A stretch of DNA of 6,185 nt from Nitrospirota bacterium (lineage in GTDB: Bacteria; Nitrospirota; UBA9217). Of the stretch, positions 1 through 5,682 are shown piece after piece (within the stretch, counting starts at the first letter, position 1; every line of letters begins with the position of its first letter). Both the position numbers and the translations under genes were made by a program. The DNA lies in the NCBI GenBank assembly GCA_017885365.1, contig JAFNGD010000380.1, positions 586-6,770 of the forward strand, in the 5' to 3' direction. The notes under the pieces are model-generated. The model saw only the letters and a program-made list of their open reading frames with translations. It searched no databases and was not told where the DNA came from.

Positions 1-530
1 AGGTGACCTTCGACATTGACGCCAATGGCATCGTGCACGTCATGGCCAAGGACCTGGGAACCGGCCGCGAGCAGTCCATCAAGATCACGGCATCCTCCGG
101 CATGAGCAAGGAAGAGATCGACAAGGCGTTGAAGGAGTCCGAGGCGCATGCCGTCGAGGACAAGAAAAAGAAGGAACTGGCCGAAGCACGGAACGATGCG
201 GACACGCTCATCTACTCCGTGGAGAAGTCCATCGTCGATTACGGCTCCAAGCTGAGCGACGCGGAGAAGGCCGACATTCGGAAAGCCATCGAGGCGACCA
301 AAGAAGTGAAGGACAAGAACGACGTCGAGGCCATCAAGAAGGCCGTGGCCGATCTCTCCAAGGCGTCCCACAAGATCGCCGAAGAGGTCTACACCAAGAT
401 GAACCGCGAGCAGCAGCCCGGCGGCGGCACGGCCGGCGGGCCCGAGGCGGGCGCACCGGGCGGCGGGTCAAAACCCGAGGAGAAGGTCGTGGACGCCGAG
501 TTCGAGGAAGTGGACAAGGACAAGAAATAG
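1..530 (+). CDS. dnaK: DnaK (Hsp70) chaperone, C-terminal part (5' end outside window)
   Basis: This is the last 175 or so residues of the ATP-dependent Hsp70 chaperone DnaK, which binds exposed hydrophobic stretches of unfolded proteins in the cytoplasm and works with DnaJ and GrpE. The first full codon is at position 3; the gene starts outside the window, so the GTG there is not a start. The end of the substrate-binding beta sandwich is visible (VTFDIDANGIVHV, then AKD and ITASSGMS), followed by the charged helical lid, a Gly/Pro-rich flexible linker near the end, and the conserved bacterial tail VVDAEFEEV. The nucleotide-binding domain lies upstream and cannot be checked. The stop (TAG, 528-530) is followed 17 nt later by a strong terminator, so transcription of dnaK probably ends before dnaJ. 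Identification is secure from the near match to the E. coli DnaK C-terminus as I recall it. Confidence 0.97.
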   Translation, partial: VTFDIDANGIVHVMAKDLGTGREQSIKITASSGMSKEEIDKALKESEAHAVEDKKKKELAEARNDADTLIYSVEKSIVDYGSKLSDAEKADIRKAIEATKEVKDKNDVEAIKKAVADLSKASHKIAEEVYTKMNREQQPGGGTAGGPEAGAPGGGSKPEEKVVDAEFEEVDKDKK

Positions 531-547
531 GATCGCGTTGATCGTAG

Positions 548-588
548 AGAGGATAGTGGACACCTCAAAGTCCACTATCCTCTTTTTT
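548..588 (+). terminator. Rho-independent terminator after dnaK
   Basis: A perfect 14-bp stem (548-561 pairs with 570-583, arms AGAGGATAGTGGAC / GTCCACTATCCTCT) with an 8-nt loop is followed directly by a run of T (583-588). This is a textbook intrinsic terminator 17 nt after the dnaK stop. It implies that dnaJ downstream needs its own promoter or depends on read-through. Confidence 0.93.
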
Positions 589-607
589 ATGAAAGAAAAG
601 ACAATGG

Positions 608-736
608 ATTACGACGGAGGCACGGATAAAAGCTGAAAAGGATTTCTTTAACAGCTTGCTGAATAAATCCGGAGTTGCTGTTTGATCTGCGCTCCTGAGA
701 AGTACTTACTGGTTCCTCCGTGCCTCCGTGGTTAAC
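608..736. repeat. Inverted-repeat intergenic element between dnaK and dnaJ
   Basis: The 13-mer ACGGAGGCACGGA (614-626) recurs as its exact reverse complement TCCGTGCCTCCGT at 717-729, roughly 90 nt apart, and similarity extends loosely outward (GGATTA on the left, GGTTAA on the right). The interior is more AT-rich than the flanking genes and has no coding potential. The 13-mer is itself a partial 8-nt direct repeat (ACGGAGGC, ACGGA). Similar CACGGAG-type repeats are, to my recollection, common between genes in many environmental bacteria. It could be a small non-autonomous mobile element or an intergenic repeat pair. I see no transposase and no clear target duplication. Confidence 0.6.
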
Positions 737-757
737 TTTCCTGATTGAAGGGATTTC

Positions 758-1876
758 ATGGCGAAAGATCTTTACGAACTGCTGGGCGTGCACCGGAACG
801 CCACCGAAGCTGACCTCAAGAAGTCCTACCGGAAACTGGCCCACCAGTACCATCCCGACAAGAACCCCGGCGATAAGGCCTCGGAGGAGAAGTTCAAGGA
901 GATCAGCCACGCCTACGAGGTCCTGTCGGACCCCGAAAAACGGGCTTATTACGACCAGTACGGGGTAGCTCCCGGCACGCAGGGCGCAGGTCCCGGCGGG
1001 TTCGGCGCCGGCGCGGGTATGGGCGATATCTTCGGCGATATCTTCGGTGAATTTTTCGGAGGAGGGGGGCGCGGCCGGACCCGGGCCCTTGCCGGTGAGG
1101 ACCTTCGCTACAATCTGACCATCAGCTTCGCCGACGCCGCAGCCGGCACTTCGACCAAGATCCGCGTTCCGCGGTGGGAGCGCTGCGAGGCCTGCGACGG
1201 GAGCGGCGCCAAATCGAAGGACAGCATCGGTACGTGTGCCACGTGCCGAGGGACCGGCCAGATCCGCATGCAGCAGGGGTTCTTCAGCATCACCCGTACC
1301 TGTTCGCGTTGCGGCGGCGAAGGAAAGGTGATCACCGACCCCTGCACCGTCTGCCGGGGGAGAAAGCGCATTGAGCGCGAGCGCACACTGTCCGTCAAGA
1401 TCCCCGGGGGCGTGGAAACCGGGAACACCATTCGGCTGTCCGGCGAGGGTGAACTGGGAGAGTACGGCGGGCCTCCCGGCGACCTCTACATCTACTTGAC
1501 CGTCGAGGAACACCCGCTCTTCAAACGCGAGGGACAGGACATCATCCTCGACATCCCCATCAGCTTCGCCCAGGCCGCTCTGGGCACGGAACTTGAGGTC
1601 CCCACGCTGAGCGGGACCGAAAAGCTCAAGGTGCCGGCCGGCACCCAGCCGGGCCACGCCTTCCGGCTCCGCGGCAAAGGGTTCCCGCACCTCCGGGGCT
1701 CGGGTTCCGGCGACCAGCTCTGCAGGGTCATGGTCGAGGTACCGAGCAAGCTCACGTCGAAGCAGAAAGAACTGCTGAAGGAGTTCGACTGCCTGTCCAA
1801 AGAGGACTGCAACCCATTGGCAAAGGGGTTCTTTGATAAGGTCAAGGAAATCTTCGGGGATAAGGCGAAAACATAG
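758..1876 (+). CDS. dnaJ: Chaperone protein DnaJ (Hsp40)
   Basis: DnaJ is the J-domain co-chaperone that delivers unfolded proteins to DnaK and stimulates its ATPase in the cytoplasm. The 372-residue product has the full class I layout. The J domain spans about 1-70 with the HPD motif at 32-34. A Gly/Phe-rich linker covers about 71-104 and includes a duplicated GDIF from a perfect 12-nt tandem repeat (1022-1045). The zinc-binding domain uses C143/C146, C160/C163, C182/C185 and C196/C199, and the C-terminal substrate-binding domains follow to about 330. The first three zinc motifs are standard CxxCxGxG; the fourth reads CTVCRGRK, with the last Gly replaced, but all eight cysteines are present. 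The start ATG has a GAAGGGA ribosome site at 747-753. It follows dnaK in the usual order but is separated from it by a strong terminator and a repeat element. I could not find a convincing promoter in the gap. Confidence 0.97.
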   Translation: MAKDLYELLGVHRNATEADLKKSYRKLAHQYHPDKNPGDKASEEKFKEISHAYEVLSDPEKRAYYDQYGVAPGTQGAGPGGFGAGAGMGDIFGDIFGEFFGGGGRGRTRALAGEDLRYNLTISFADAAAGTSTKIRVPRWERCEACDGSGAKSKDSIGTCATCRGTGQIRMQQGFFSITRTCSRCGGEGKVITDPCTVCRGRKRIERERTLSVKIPGGVETGNTIRLSGEGELGEYGGPPGDLYIYLTVEEHPLFKREGQDIILDIPISFAQAALGTELEVPTLSGTEKLKVPAGTQPGHAFRLRGKGFPHLRGSGSGDQLCRVMVEVPSKLTSKQKELLKEFDCLSKEDCNPLAKGFFDKVKEIFGDKAKT

Positions 1877-1902
1877 CGGTCATCGCAGCAAGCGGTCCGG
1901 AA

Positions 1903-1912
1903 AAGGAGAGGG
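1903..1912 (+). promoter_or_regulatory. Ribosome binding site of the small membrane protein gene
   Basis: AAGGAGAGG lies a few bases upstream of the ATG at 1918. This strong Shine-Dalgarno sequence supports the 65-codon frame as a real gene. Confidence 0.75.
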
Positions 1913-1917
1913 CGCAC

Positions 1918-2115
1918 ATGCATAAGAACACTATCAGCATCGTTCTTCTGGTCGTTGGCGTGGTCCTGCTCGTTCTGGGATTGCAGGAATACGGGGCCTT
2001 CGGTTCCCAGATCTCCCGGGCTCTGGGCAGGGGGCCGTCAGAACGCGCGTGGTTCCTTATGATCAGCGGGGCGGCATGCGCCGGTTTCGGCGCTCTGCGG
2101 ATATTCAGGAAGTAA
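1918..2115 (+). CDS. Small two-helix membrane protein, DUF3185-like
   Basis: This 65-residue protein is predicted to sit in the inner membrane. Helix 1 covers about residues 5-22 (a run of I, V and L with GVVLLVLG). A short polar loop follows with a FGSQISRALGRGPSE stretch, then helix 2 at about 44-62 and a basic tail RIFRK. The pattern TISIVLLVVGVVLLVLG, then SRxLGxGPS, then a second helix matches my memory of the DUF3185 family of short bacterial membrane proteins, whose function is unknown. The start is supported by the AAGGAGAGG site. It begins 41 nt after the dnaJ stop on the same strand, so co-transcription with dnaJ is likely. A role in membrane or envelope stress would be a guess from context only. 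Confidence 0.8.
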   Translation: MHKNTISIVLLVVGVVLLVLGLQEYGAFGSQISRALGRGPSERAWFLMISGAACAGFGALRIFRK

Positions 2116-2152
2116 CTCACAGCTCCCCTCCACCTGCGCCCTCGTTACCGCG

Positions 2153-2179
2153 GCGGGCGGTGCTGTCGTCTTCGCCCGC
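2153..2179 (+). terminator. Possible weak terminator hairpin after the dnaJ unit
   Basis: GCGGGCG (2153-2159) and CGCCCGC (2173-2179) form a perfect 7-bp GC stem with a 13-nt loop, 37 nt after the stop of the small membrane gene. There is no T run after it, so it is at best a weak or factor-assisted terminator. Confidence 0.3.
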
Positions 2180-2200
2180 GCCTTCCCTGCCGCAATCTGA

Positions 2201-2229
2201 TTGACAATTCCCTGTTGTTTTGTTAAATT
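2201..2229 (+). promoter_or_regulatory. Sigma70-type promoter for the phosphofructokinase gene
   Basis: A perfect -35 box TTGACA (2201-2206), a 17-nt spacer and a -10 box TAAATT (2224-2229) preceded by TGT (extended -10 style) stand in an AT-rich dip within GC-rich DNA. The expected transcript start is near 2236, giving a leader of about 64 nt before the ATG at 2300. Confidence 0.7.
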
Positions 2230-2238
2230 TGCCGCGTT

Positions 2239-2252
2239 ACGTTGAACAACGT
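2239..2252. promoter_or_regulatory. Operator-like palindrome at the phosphofructokinase transcription start
   Basis: ACGTTG AA CAACGT is a perfect inverted repeat with 6-bp arms and a 2-nt centre. It begins 10 nt after the -10 box, where a repressor would block initiation. No regulator is identified. Confidence 0.4.
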
Positions 2253-2299
2253 TCTGGGTTCTACCGTAGTGCAAAATGTTCTGTGACGGGGAGGCAGGC

Positions 2300-3535
2300 A
2301 TGGCAGGCAAGCTCGCGGTCGTTGTAGGCGGAGGTCCGGCGCCTGGTATCAACGGTGTCATCAGCGCAGTGACCTTCGAGGCCTTCAAGCAGGGACTCGA
2401 GGTGATCGGTATCTATGACGGCTTCAAGTGGCTGTCCAAGGGCGACACGTCGCAGATCAGAAAGCTCCATCCCGACGAGATCTCGCGCATCCATATGCGC
2501 GGAGGCTCCATCATCCGAACGTCTCGCGAGAACCCCACGAAGGACCCTGCCAAGATGGCGAATGTCATCAAGGCGCTGACGGAGCTGGGGGTCAAGTACC
2601 TGGTCACCATCGGCGGCGACGACACGGCGTACACGGCCACGCAGGTCGAGAAGGCGGCAGGCGGAAAGATCGCTGTCTGCCACGTGCCCAAGACCATCGA
2701 CAACGATCTGCCGCTGCCCCACGGGGTCCCGACCTTCGGGTTCGAGACCGCCCGCCAGCTCGGGTCGCAGCTCGTGGAGAACCTGATGGAGGACTCGCAA
2801 ACGGCCTTTCGGTGGTATTTCGTCGTGGCCATGGGCCGGTCAGCCGGCCACCTCGCGCTCGGAATGGGCACGGGTGCCGGTGCCACGCTTACGCTTATCC
2901 CTGAGGAGCTTGGCAACAAAATATCATGGAAGAAGGTCGTGGCCATCCTGACGGGCGCCATCATCAAGCGAATGGTGTCGGGGAGGAACTACGGCGTGGC
3001 GGTGATCGCCGAGGGCGTGGCGATCCGCTTCGACCCCGAAGAGATGACGATCCTGAAGGACGTCCCGCGGGACGAGCACGGGAACATCCGGCTCGCCGAG
3101 ATCCCGCTGGCGGACATGCTGAAGCAGCATGTGCTCCAGGAGCTTGCTTCCCTGGGCCTCAAGATGACCATCATCGGCAAGGACATCGGCTACGAGCTGC
3201 GGTGCAACCCGCCGATCTCCTACGACCGCGAGTACACGCGCTATCTCGGGTTCAGCGCCGTCAAGTTCCTGGTCAACGGCGGCTCGGGCGCAATGATCAT
3301 GCTGAAGGACGGCAAGAACATCCCGATCAAGTTCGCGGACCTCATCGATCCGGCGACAAAGAAGACGCGGATCCGCACCGTGGAGATCGACTCGGACGAT
3401 TACCACATGGCGCGGCGTTATATGATCCGGCTGGAGAAGGAAGACCTTGAGGGCGAGATGCTGCAGAAGCTGGCGGCGGCGGTGAAGATGACGCCCGGGG
3501 ACTTCAAGCAGCGCTTTGCGATCGCGGTGGCGTAG
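2300..3535 (+). CDS. 6-phosphofructokinase, probably pyrophosphate-dependent
   Basis: The enzyme phosphorylates fructose 6-phosphate to fructose 1,6-bisphosphate in the cytoplasm; PPi-dependent forms work in both directions of glycolysis. The 411-residue product has the phosphate-donor loop GGGPAPGIN (10-18), GGDDT (105-109), PKTIDND (130-136, catalytic Asp134), the sugar-phosphate motif MGRSAGH (178-184), PEE (201-203) and GYELR (297-301). In the family, Gly at the position of Asp108 and Gly at the position of Lys131 go with ATP use, while Asp and Lys go with PPi use. This protein has both Asp and Lys, so PPi dependence is inferred, not shown. I chose ATG 2300 because GGGGAGG (2288-2294) sits 5 nt upstream and the conserved MAGKLAVVVGGG start fits; an ATG 24 nt upstream (2276) has no such site. 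It has its own promoter and stands alone. Confidence 0.93.
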   Translation: MAGKLAVVVGGGPAPGINGVISAVTFEAFKQGLEVIGIYDGFKWLSKGDTSQIRKLHPDEISRIHMRGGSIIRTSRENPTKDPAKMANVIKALTELGVKYLVTIGGDDTAYTATQVEKAAGGKIAVCHVPKTIDNDLPLPHGVPTFGFETARQLGSQLVENLMEDSQTAFRWYFVVAMGRSAGHLALGMGTGAGATLTLIPEELGNKISWKKVVAILTGAIIKRMVSGRNYGVAVIAEGVAIRFDPEEMTILKDVPRDEHGNIRLAEIPLADMLKQHVLQELASLGLKMTIIGKDIGYELRCNPPISYDREYTRYLGFSAVKFLVNGGSGAMIMLKDGKNIPIKFADLIDPATKKTRIRTVEIDSDDYHMARRYMIRLEKEDLEGEMLQKLAAAVKMTPGDFKQRFAIAVA

Positions 3536-3542
3536 AAAAACA

Positions 3543-3611
3543 GGTCATAACTCATAGGTCATAGCAATGAGGGGTTGCCTTATACTATGAACCATGAGCG
3601 ATCAGCGACGA
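3543..3611. repeat. Drifting 7-nt tandem repeats in the convergent gap
   Basis: Left array: GGTCATA, ACTCATA, GGTCATA, then degenerate GCAATGA (3543-3570). Right array: ACTATGA, ACCATGA, GCGATCA, GCGACGA (3584-3611). Both keep a strict 7-nt step. The two arrays are roughly inverted to each other: 3551-3565 matches the reverse complement of 3584-3598 at 12 of 15 positions, so the transcript could fold back. The spacer is GGGGTTGCCTTAT. This lies directly after the phosphofructokinase stop. Confidence 0.65.
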
Positions 3612-3655
3612 ACTGAAGGGGATCGATCTTTTAACGATCGGTCCCCGTCGCAGTT
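3611..3655. terminator. Long hairpin between convergent genes, possible bidirectional terminator
   Basis: GGGGATCGATC (3618-3628) pairs with GATCGGTCCCC (3636-3646) over 11 bp with one G-T pair and a 7-nt loop. Outer arms AACTG (3611-3615) and CAGTT (3651-3655) extend it and overlap the minus-strand stop codon (3654-3656). No clear T run follows on either strand, so this is a stable structure at a convergent junction rather than a classical terminator. Confidence 0.45.
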
Positions 3656-3944
3656 AGAGGGGGATGCGTCTTTCGCGGGCGGTGTTCCGGAGGATGATGA
3701 TGGCGTTGTGGAGGCGCTGGAGCTTCATGTTCTTCTGGCGCAGGGCGAGCATGTCATCGAGCGGCACGGCAAGGTTCCTGGCCGCGCCCATGGCTTTGTT
3801 GAGATGTTCGAAGAGGTCCTTGATCATGTCCTTATCGAACTTTTTCAGGACCAGGGGATTGATCGTCATATAGCCATCGCCTACATCATTGGCGACGGCC
3901 TTCATGCTTTTCCCGCCTACTCCGCTTCCCCCGCCTGACGCCAT
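3654..3944 (-). CDS. Unrecognised 96-residue protein, second gene of the HAMP operon
   Basis: I do not recognise this family. The product is probably soluble and cytoplasmic. It has a flexible Gly/Ser-rich start (residues 1-13, ASGGGSGVGG) and then a mostly helical, charged body. Two stretches stand out: MTINPLVLKKFDKDMIKDLFEHLNK (26-50), and a basic tail with LQRLHNAIIILRNTARERR (75-93). There is no signal peptide, no membrane helix and no cysteine. It is judged real because AAGGAG lies about 7 nt upstream of the ATG and because it starts only 15 nt after the stop of the HAMP protein gene on the same strand, a typical operon spacing. It may be a partner of that membrane protein, for example a helical adaptor, but this is inference from position. 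The overlapping plus-strand frame has no comparable support. Confidence 0.75.
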   Translation of the reverse strand: MASGGGSGVGGKSMKAVANDVGDGYMTINPLVLKKFDKDMIKDLFEHLNKAMGAARNLAVPLDDMLALRQKNMKLQRLHNAIIILRNTARERRIPL

Positions 3945-3959
3945 GGCTGCTCCTTTGCG

Positions 3960-4511
3960 TTACGTCCCGAGCGATTGGACGGCCTTTTCCAGCGCCGCCT
4001 GTTTCTGACGGACGGCTTCCATCTGCTTTTCCAGAGTGCCTGCCTGCGCTCCTTTCGCGATGCTTTCCTGGAGCGCCGTGAGGTCGCTGAACAGACCGTG
4101 CGCAGCTTCGTGGACGGATCGGTGGGATTGCCTGCTGTGCTCGCACAGGCTGCCGATCGTCCGGACCAGGTCCTTGAGCATGGGATCATCGGAGTCCCGA
4201 AGCCGGAGCGTTACCGAGCAGTCTCCCCGCGCAACCTGTTCGAGGGTCTTCCGGATGCGAACCATCGGGCCCACAAAGCGGTGGGAATAGAGCGTCCCGG
4301 CGATGCCGATGAAGGCCACGAGCGTGGTCAGGGCGATGGGAATGAAGACCGGCAGGTCCACGATCACGGCGAGCTTCCGGAAGATCATGAGGAGAAAGGT
4401 GTAGGCGATGAGCAGGAAGATGAGAAAAAAAATGAACCGCGACTGAGGCCCCGTCGAGCTCAGGAACCCCTTGCCCCGGGAGAAATACTCTCTTTTAACG
4501 GGCTTCGTCAT
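3960..4511 (-). CDS. Membrane-anchored HAMP-domain protein without output domain
   Basis: The 183-residue product has a basic cytoplasmic start, two membrane helices (about 26-44 and 52-74) joined by a very short loop, then a HAMP-like signal-relay segment (about 75-127). In the HAMP region, VGPMVRIRKTLEQVARGD fits the first helix, CSVTLRLRDSDD the connector and MLKDLVRTIGSLCEHSRQ the second helix. A predicted coiled coil runs to the end (about 140-180). HAMP domains relay signals in chemoreceptors and sensor kinases, but here there is no kinase, cyclase, methyl-accepting or other output domain, and almost no periplasmic sensor. ATG 4511 was chosen because the longer frame begins at a TTG inside the -35 box of the promoter; GGGAG (4522-4526 on the minus strand) lies 10 nt upstream. 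It heads an operon with the 96-residue gene and is divergent from moaA. Confidence 0.8.
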   Translation of the reverse strand: MTKPVKREYFSRGKGFLSSTGPQSRFIFFLIFLLIAYTFLLMIFRKLAVIVDLPVFIPIALTTLVAFIGIAGTLYSHRFVGPMVRIRKTLEQVARGDCSVTLRLRDSDDPMLKDLVRTIGSLCEHSRQSHRSVHEAAHGLFSDLTALQESIAKGAQAGTLEKQMEAVRQKQAALEKAVQSLGT

Positions 4512-4584
4512 ACGGATTTCGCTCCCGTGCCGGTCGCATGAGCGTCCTGCCGCTGGAGACCAGCAGCATACCTGCACGGAAAAA

Positions 4585-4613
4585 AGTATACTCACAATCG
4601 GAAGGCAGGTCAA
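4585..4613 (-). promoter_or_regulatory. Sigma70-type promoter for the HAMP operon
   Basis: Read on the minus strand: TTGACC (4613-4608), 17-nt spacer, TATACT (4590-4585). Both boxes match the consensus at 5 of 6 positions with ideal spacing. The expected transcript start is near 4578, giving a leader of about 67 nt before the ATG at 4511. Confidence 0.75.
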
Positions 4614-4652
4614 GGCGATAATTTCGCCTTGTCAAGCGATAATTTCGCCTTG
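4610..4652. promoter_or_regulatory. Two tandem palindromes, operator-like, between divergent HAMP operon and moaA
   Basis: Copy 1 (4611-4631) has perfect 8-bp arms CAAGGCGA and TCGCCTTG around TAATT. Copy 2 (4633-4652) has CAAGCGA and TCGCCTTG around the same TAATT, one G shorter in the left arm. The shared 17-mer GCGATAATTTCGCCTTG occurs at 4615-4631 and 4636-4652, a 21-bp step, that is about two helical turns. Copy 1 overlaps the -35 box of the minus-strand promoter; copy 2 ends 33 bp before the moaA ATG. This is the arrangement of a dimer-binding regulator site controlling one or both directions. The regulator is unknown. Confidence 0.6.
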
Positions 4653-4685
4653 CAGTTCACCATGGCGTGTGGTAGAGTTTTTTTT

Positions 4686-5675
4686 ATGCCGCTCATCGAT
4701 CCCCGCAACCGACGCATCGACTATCTCCGGGTCTCCGTCACCGACCGATGCAATCTTTCCTGCATCTACTGCAAACCAAGAACGAACATGAAGGTCCTAG
4801 CCCACCGGGACATCCTCCGGTACGAGGAGATCTTCCGCCTCGTGTCCGTGGCCGCGCCGCTCGGCATCTCCCATATACGGATCACGGGCGGCGAGCCCCT
4901 GGTCCGTCGGGGGATCGTGCCGTTCATCGCGTCGCTCCGGGACATCCCCGGCATCACCGATATCAGCGTGACCACCAACGGCGTCCTGCTGGAGGAGATG
5001 GCCACCGGCCTCAGGGCCGCCGGGATCTCGCGCCTCAACATCAGCCTGGACACGCTCGATCCCAAGCGGTTCGCCGCGATCACCGGCAGCGACCTCTGGA
5101 ACAGGGTTTGGCGCGGCATTGAAGCGGCCGAGGAATACGGATTCCATCCTATCAAGCTCAACATGGTCCCGGTCAAGGGCGTGAACGACGACGAGGTCGT
5201 GGCATTCGCCCGCATGACCCTCGACCGGCGGGTCCATGTCCGGTTCATCGAGCTCATGCCTATTGGCGCCAACGATCGCTGGCGCACCCAGGCATGCGTG
5301 TCCGCCGACGAGACCCGGCGGGCCATCGAGAGCGCCTTCGGGCCTCTGGAGCCTGCAGAGGCCGGCACAGGGGCCGGGCCGTCGCAGAACTTCCGTGTCC
5401 CCGGCGGGCAGGGGGTCATTGGATTCATCACACCGATCTCCAGACATTTCTGCGATTCCTGCCGCAGGCTCCGTCTGACGGCCGACGGCAAGATCAGGCC
5501 CTGCCTCCTGTCCGACACGGAGATCGACATCAAGTCGCCCCTTCGCGGAGGGTGCAGCGACGCCGAGCTGGAGCGTCTGATCAGGTTCGCGCTCGAGATC
5601 AAGCCCGAGCGGCACTATATCGCGGAGTCCCCGGGTGGGTGCTTCGAGCGGACCATGTCCAGGATCGGGGGATAA
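4686..5675 (+). CDS. moaA: GTP 3',8-cyclase MoaA (molybdenum cofactor biosynthesis)
   Basis: MoaA is a radical SAM enzyme that cyclises GTP to 3',8-cyclo-7,8-dihydro-GTP, the first step of molybdenum cofactor synthesis in the cytoplasm. The 329-residue product carries the SAM cluster motif CNLSCIYC (C22, C26, C29), the TGGEP motif (67-71), the second cluster motif FCDSC plus C273 (C256, C259, C273), the GTP-contacting RRLRLTADG segment (R261, R263) and the C-terminal GG needed for activity. The length is normal for the family. ATG 4686 gives the usual MPLIDPRNRRIDYLRVSVTDRCN start, but the upstream sequence is eight T's preceded by GGTAGAG (4671-4677), so the ribosome site is weak. An in-frame ATG at 4662 is possible but has no site either. 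moaC follows 79 nt downstream. No molybdenum-cofactor riboswitch is recognisable in the short upstream region. Confidence 0.96.
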   Translation: MPLIDPRNRRIDYLRVSVTDRCNLSCIYCKPRTNMKVLAHRDILRYEEIFRLVSVAAPLGISHIRITGGEPLVRRGIVPFIASLRDIPGITDISVTTNGVLLEEMATGLRAAGISRLNISLDTLDPKRFAAITGSDLWNRVWRGIEAAEEYGFHPIKLNMVPVKGVNDDEVVAFARMTLDRRVHVRFIELMPIGANDRWRTQACVSADETRRAIESAFGPLEPAEAGTGAGPSQNFRVPGGQGVIGFITPISRHFCDSCRRLRLTADGKIRPCLLSDTEIDIKSPLRGGCSDAELERLIRFALEIKPERHYIAESPGGCFERTMSRIGG

Positions 5676-5682
5676 CGACAAT

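Noticed and set aside
587..1690. Long minus-strand open frame across the gap and dnaJ
   Set aside because: It is antisense to an unmistakable dnaJ in GC-rich DNA, has low-complexity composition, and runs through the inverted-repeat element giving an HGGTEE-like peptide typical of spurious translation of that repeat.
2276..2299. Upstream ATG for the phosphofructokinase gene
   Set aside because: It adds eight residues unlike the family start and would place the strong GGGGAGG ribosome site inside the coding sequence.
3594..3938. Plus-strand open frame opposite the 96-residue gene
   Set aside because: It has no ribosome site and starts inside the heptamer repeats and hairpin, whereas the minus-strand frame has AAGGAG and operon spacing.
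3975..4541. Plus-strand open frame opposite the HAMP protein gene
   Set aside because: The composition is charged and low-complexity, while the minus strand encodes two clean membrane helices and a HAMP-like segment with a good promoter.
4610..4652. CRISPR-like repeat pair
   Set aside because: Only two copies, directly adjacent with no spacer between them, each internally palindromic, and no cas genes nearby.
4512..4685. Molybdenum-cofactor riboswitch or ModE site upstream of moaA
   Set aside because: No recognisable riboswitch helices in the short region and no TATATA-type half-sites; the palindromes present have a different sequence.
4659..4685. Terminator-like ACCA/TGGT hairpin followed by eight T before moaA
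   Set aside because: The stem is only 4 bp, too weak for termination, and it lies at the start of moaA.
4629..4685. Upstream extension of MoaA from TTG 4629 or ATG 4662
   Set aside because: The extension has no family similarity and no ribosome site, and the TTG start runs through the operator-like palindrome.
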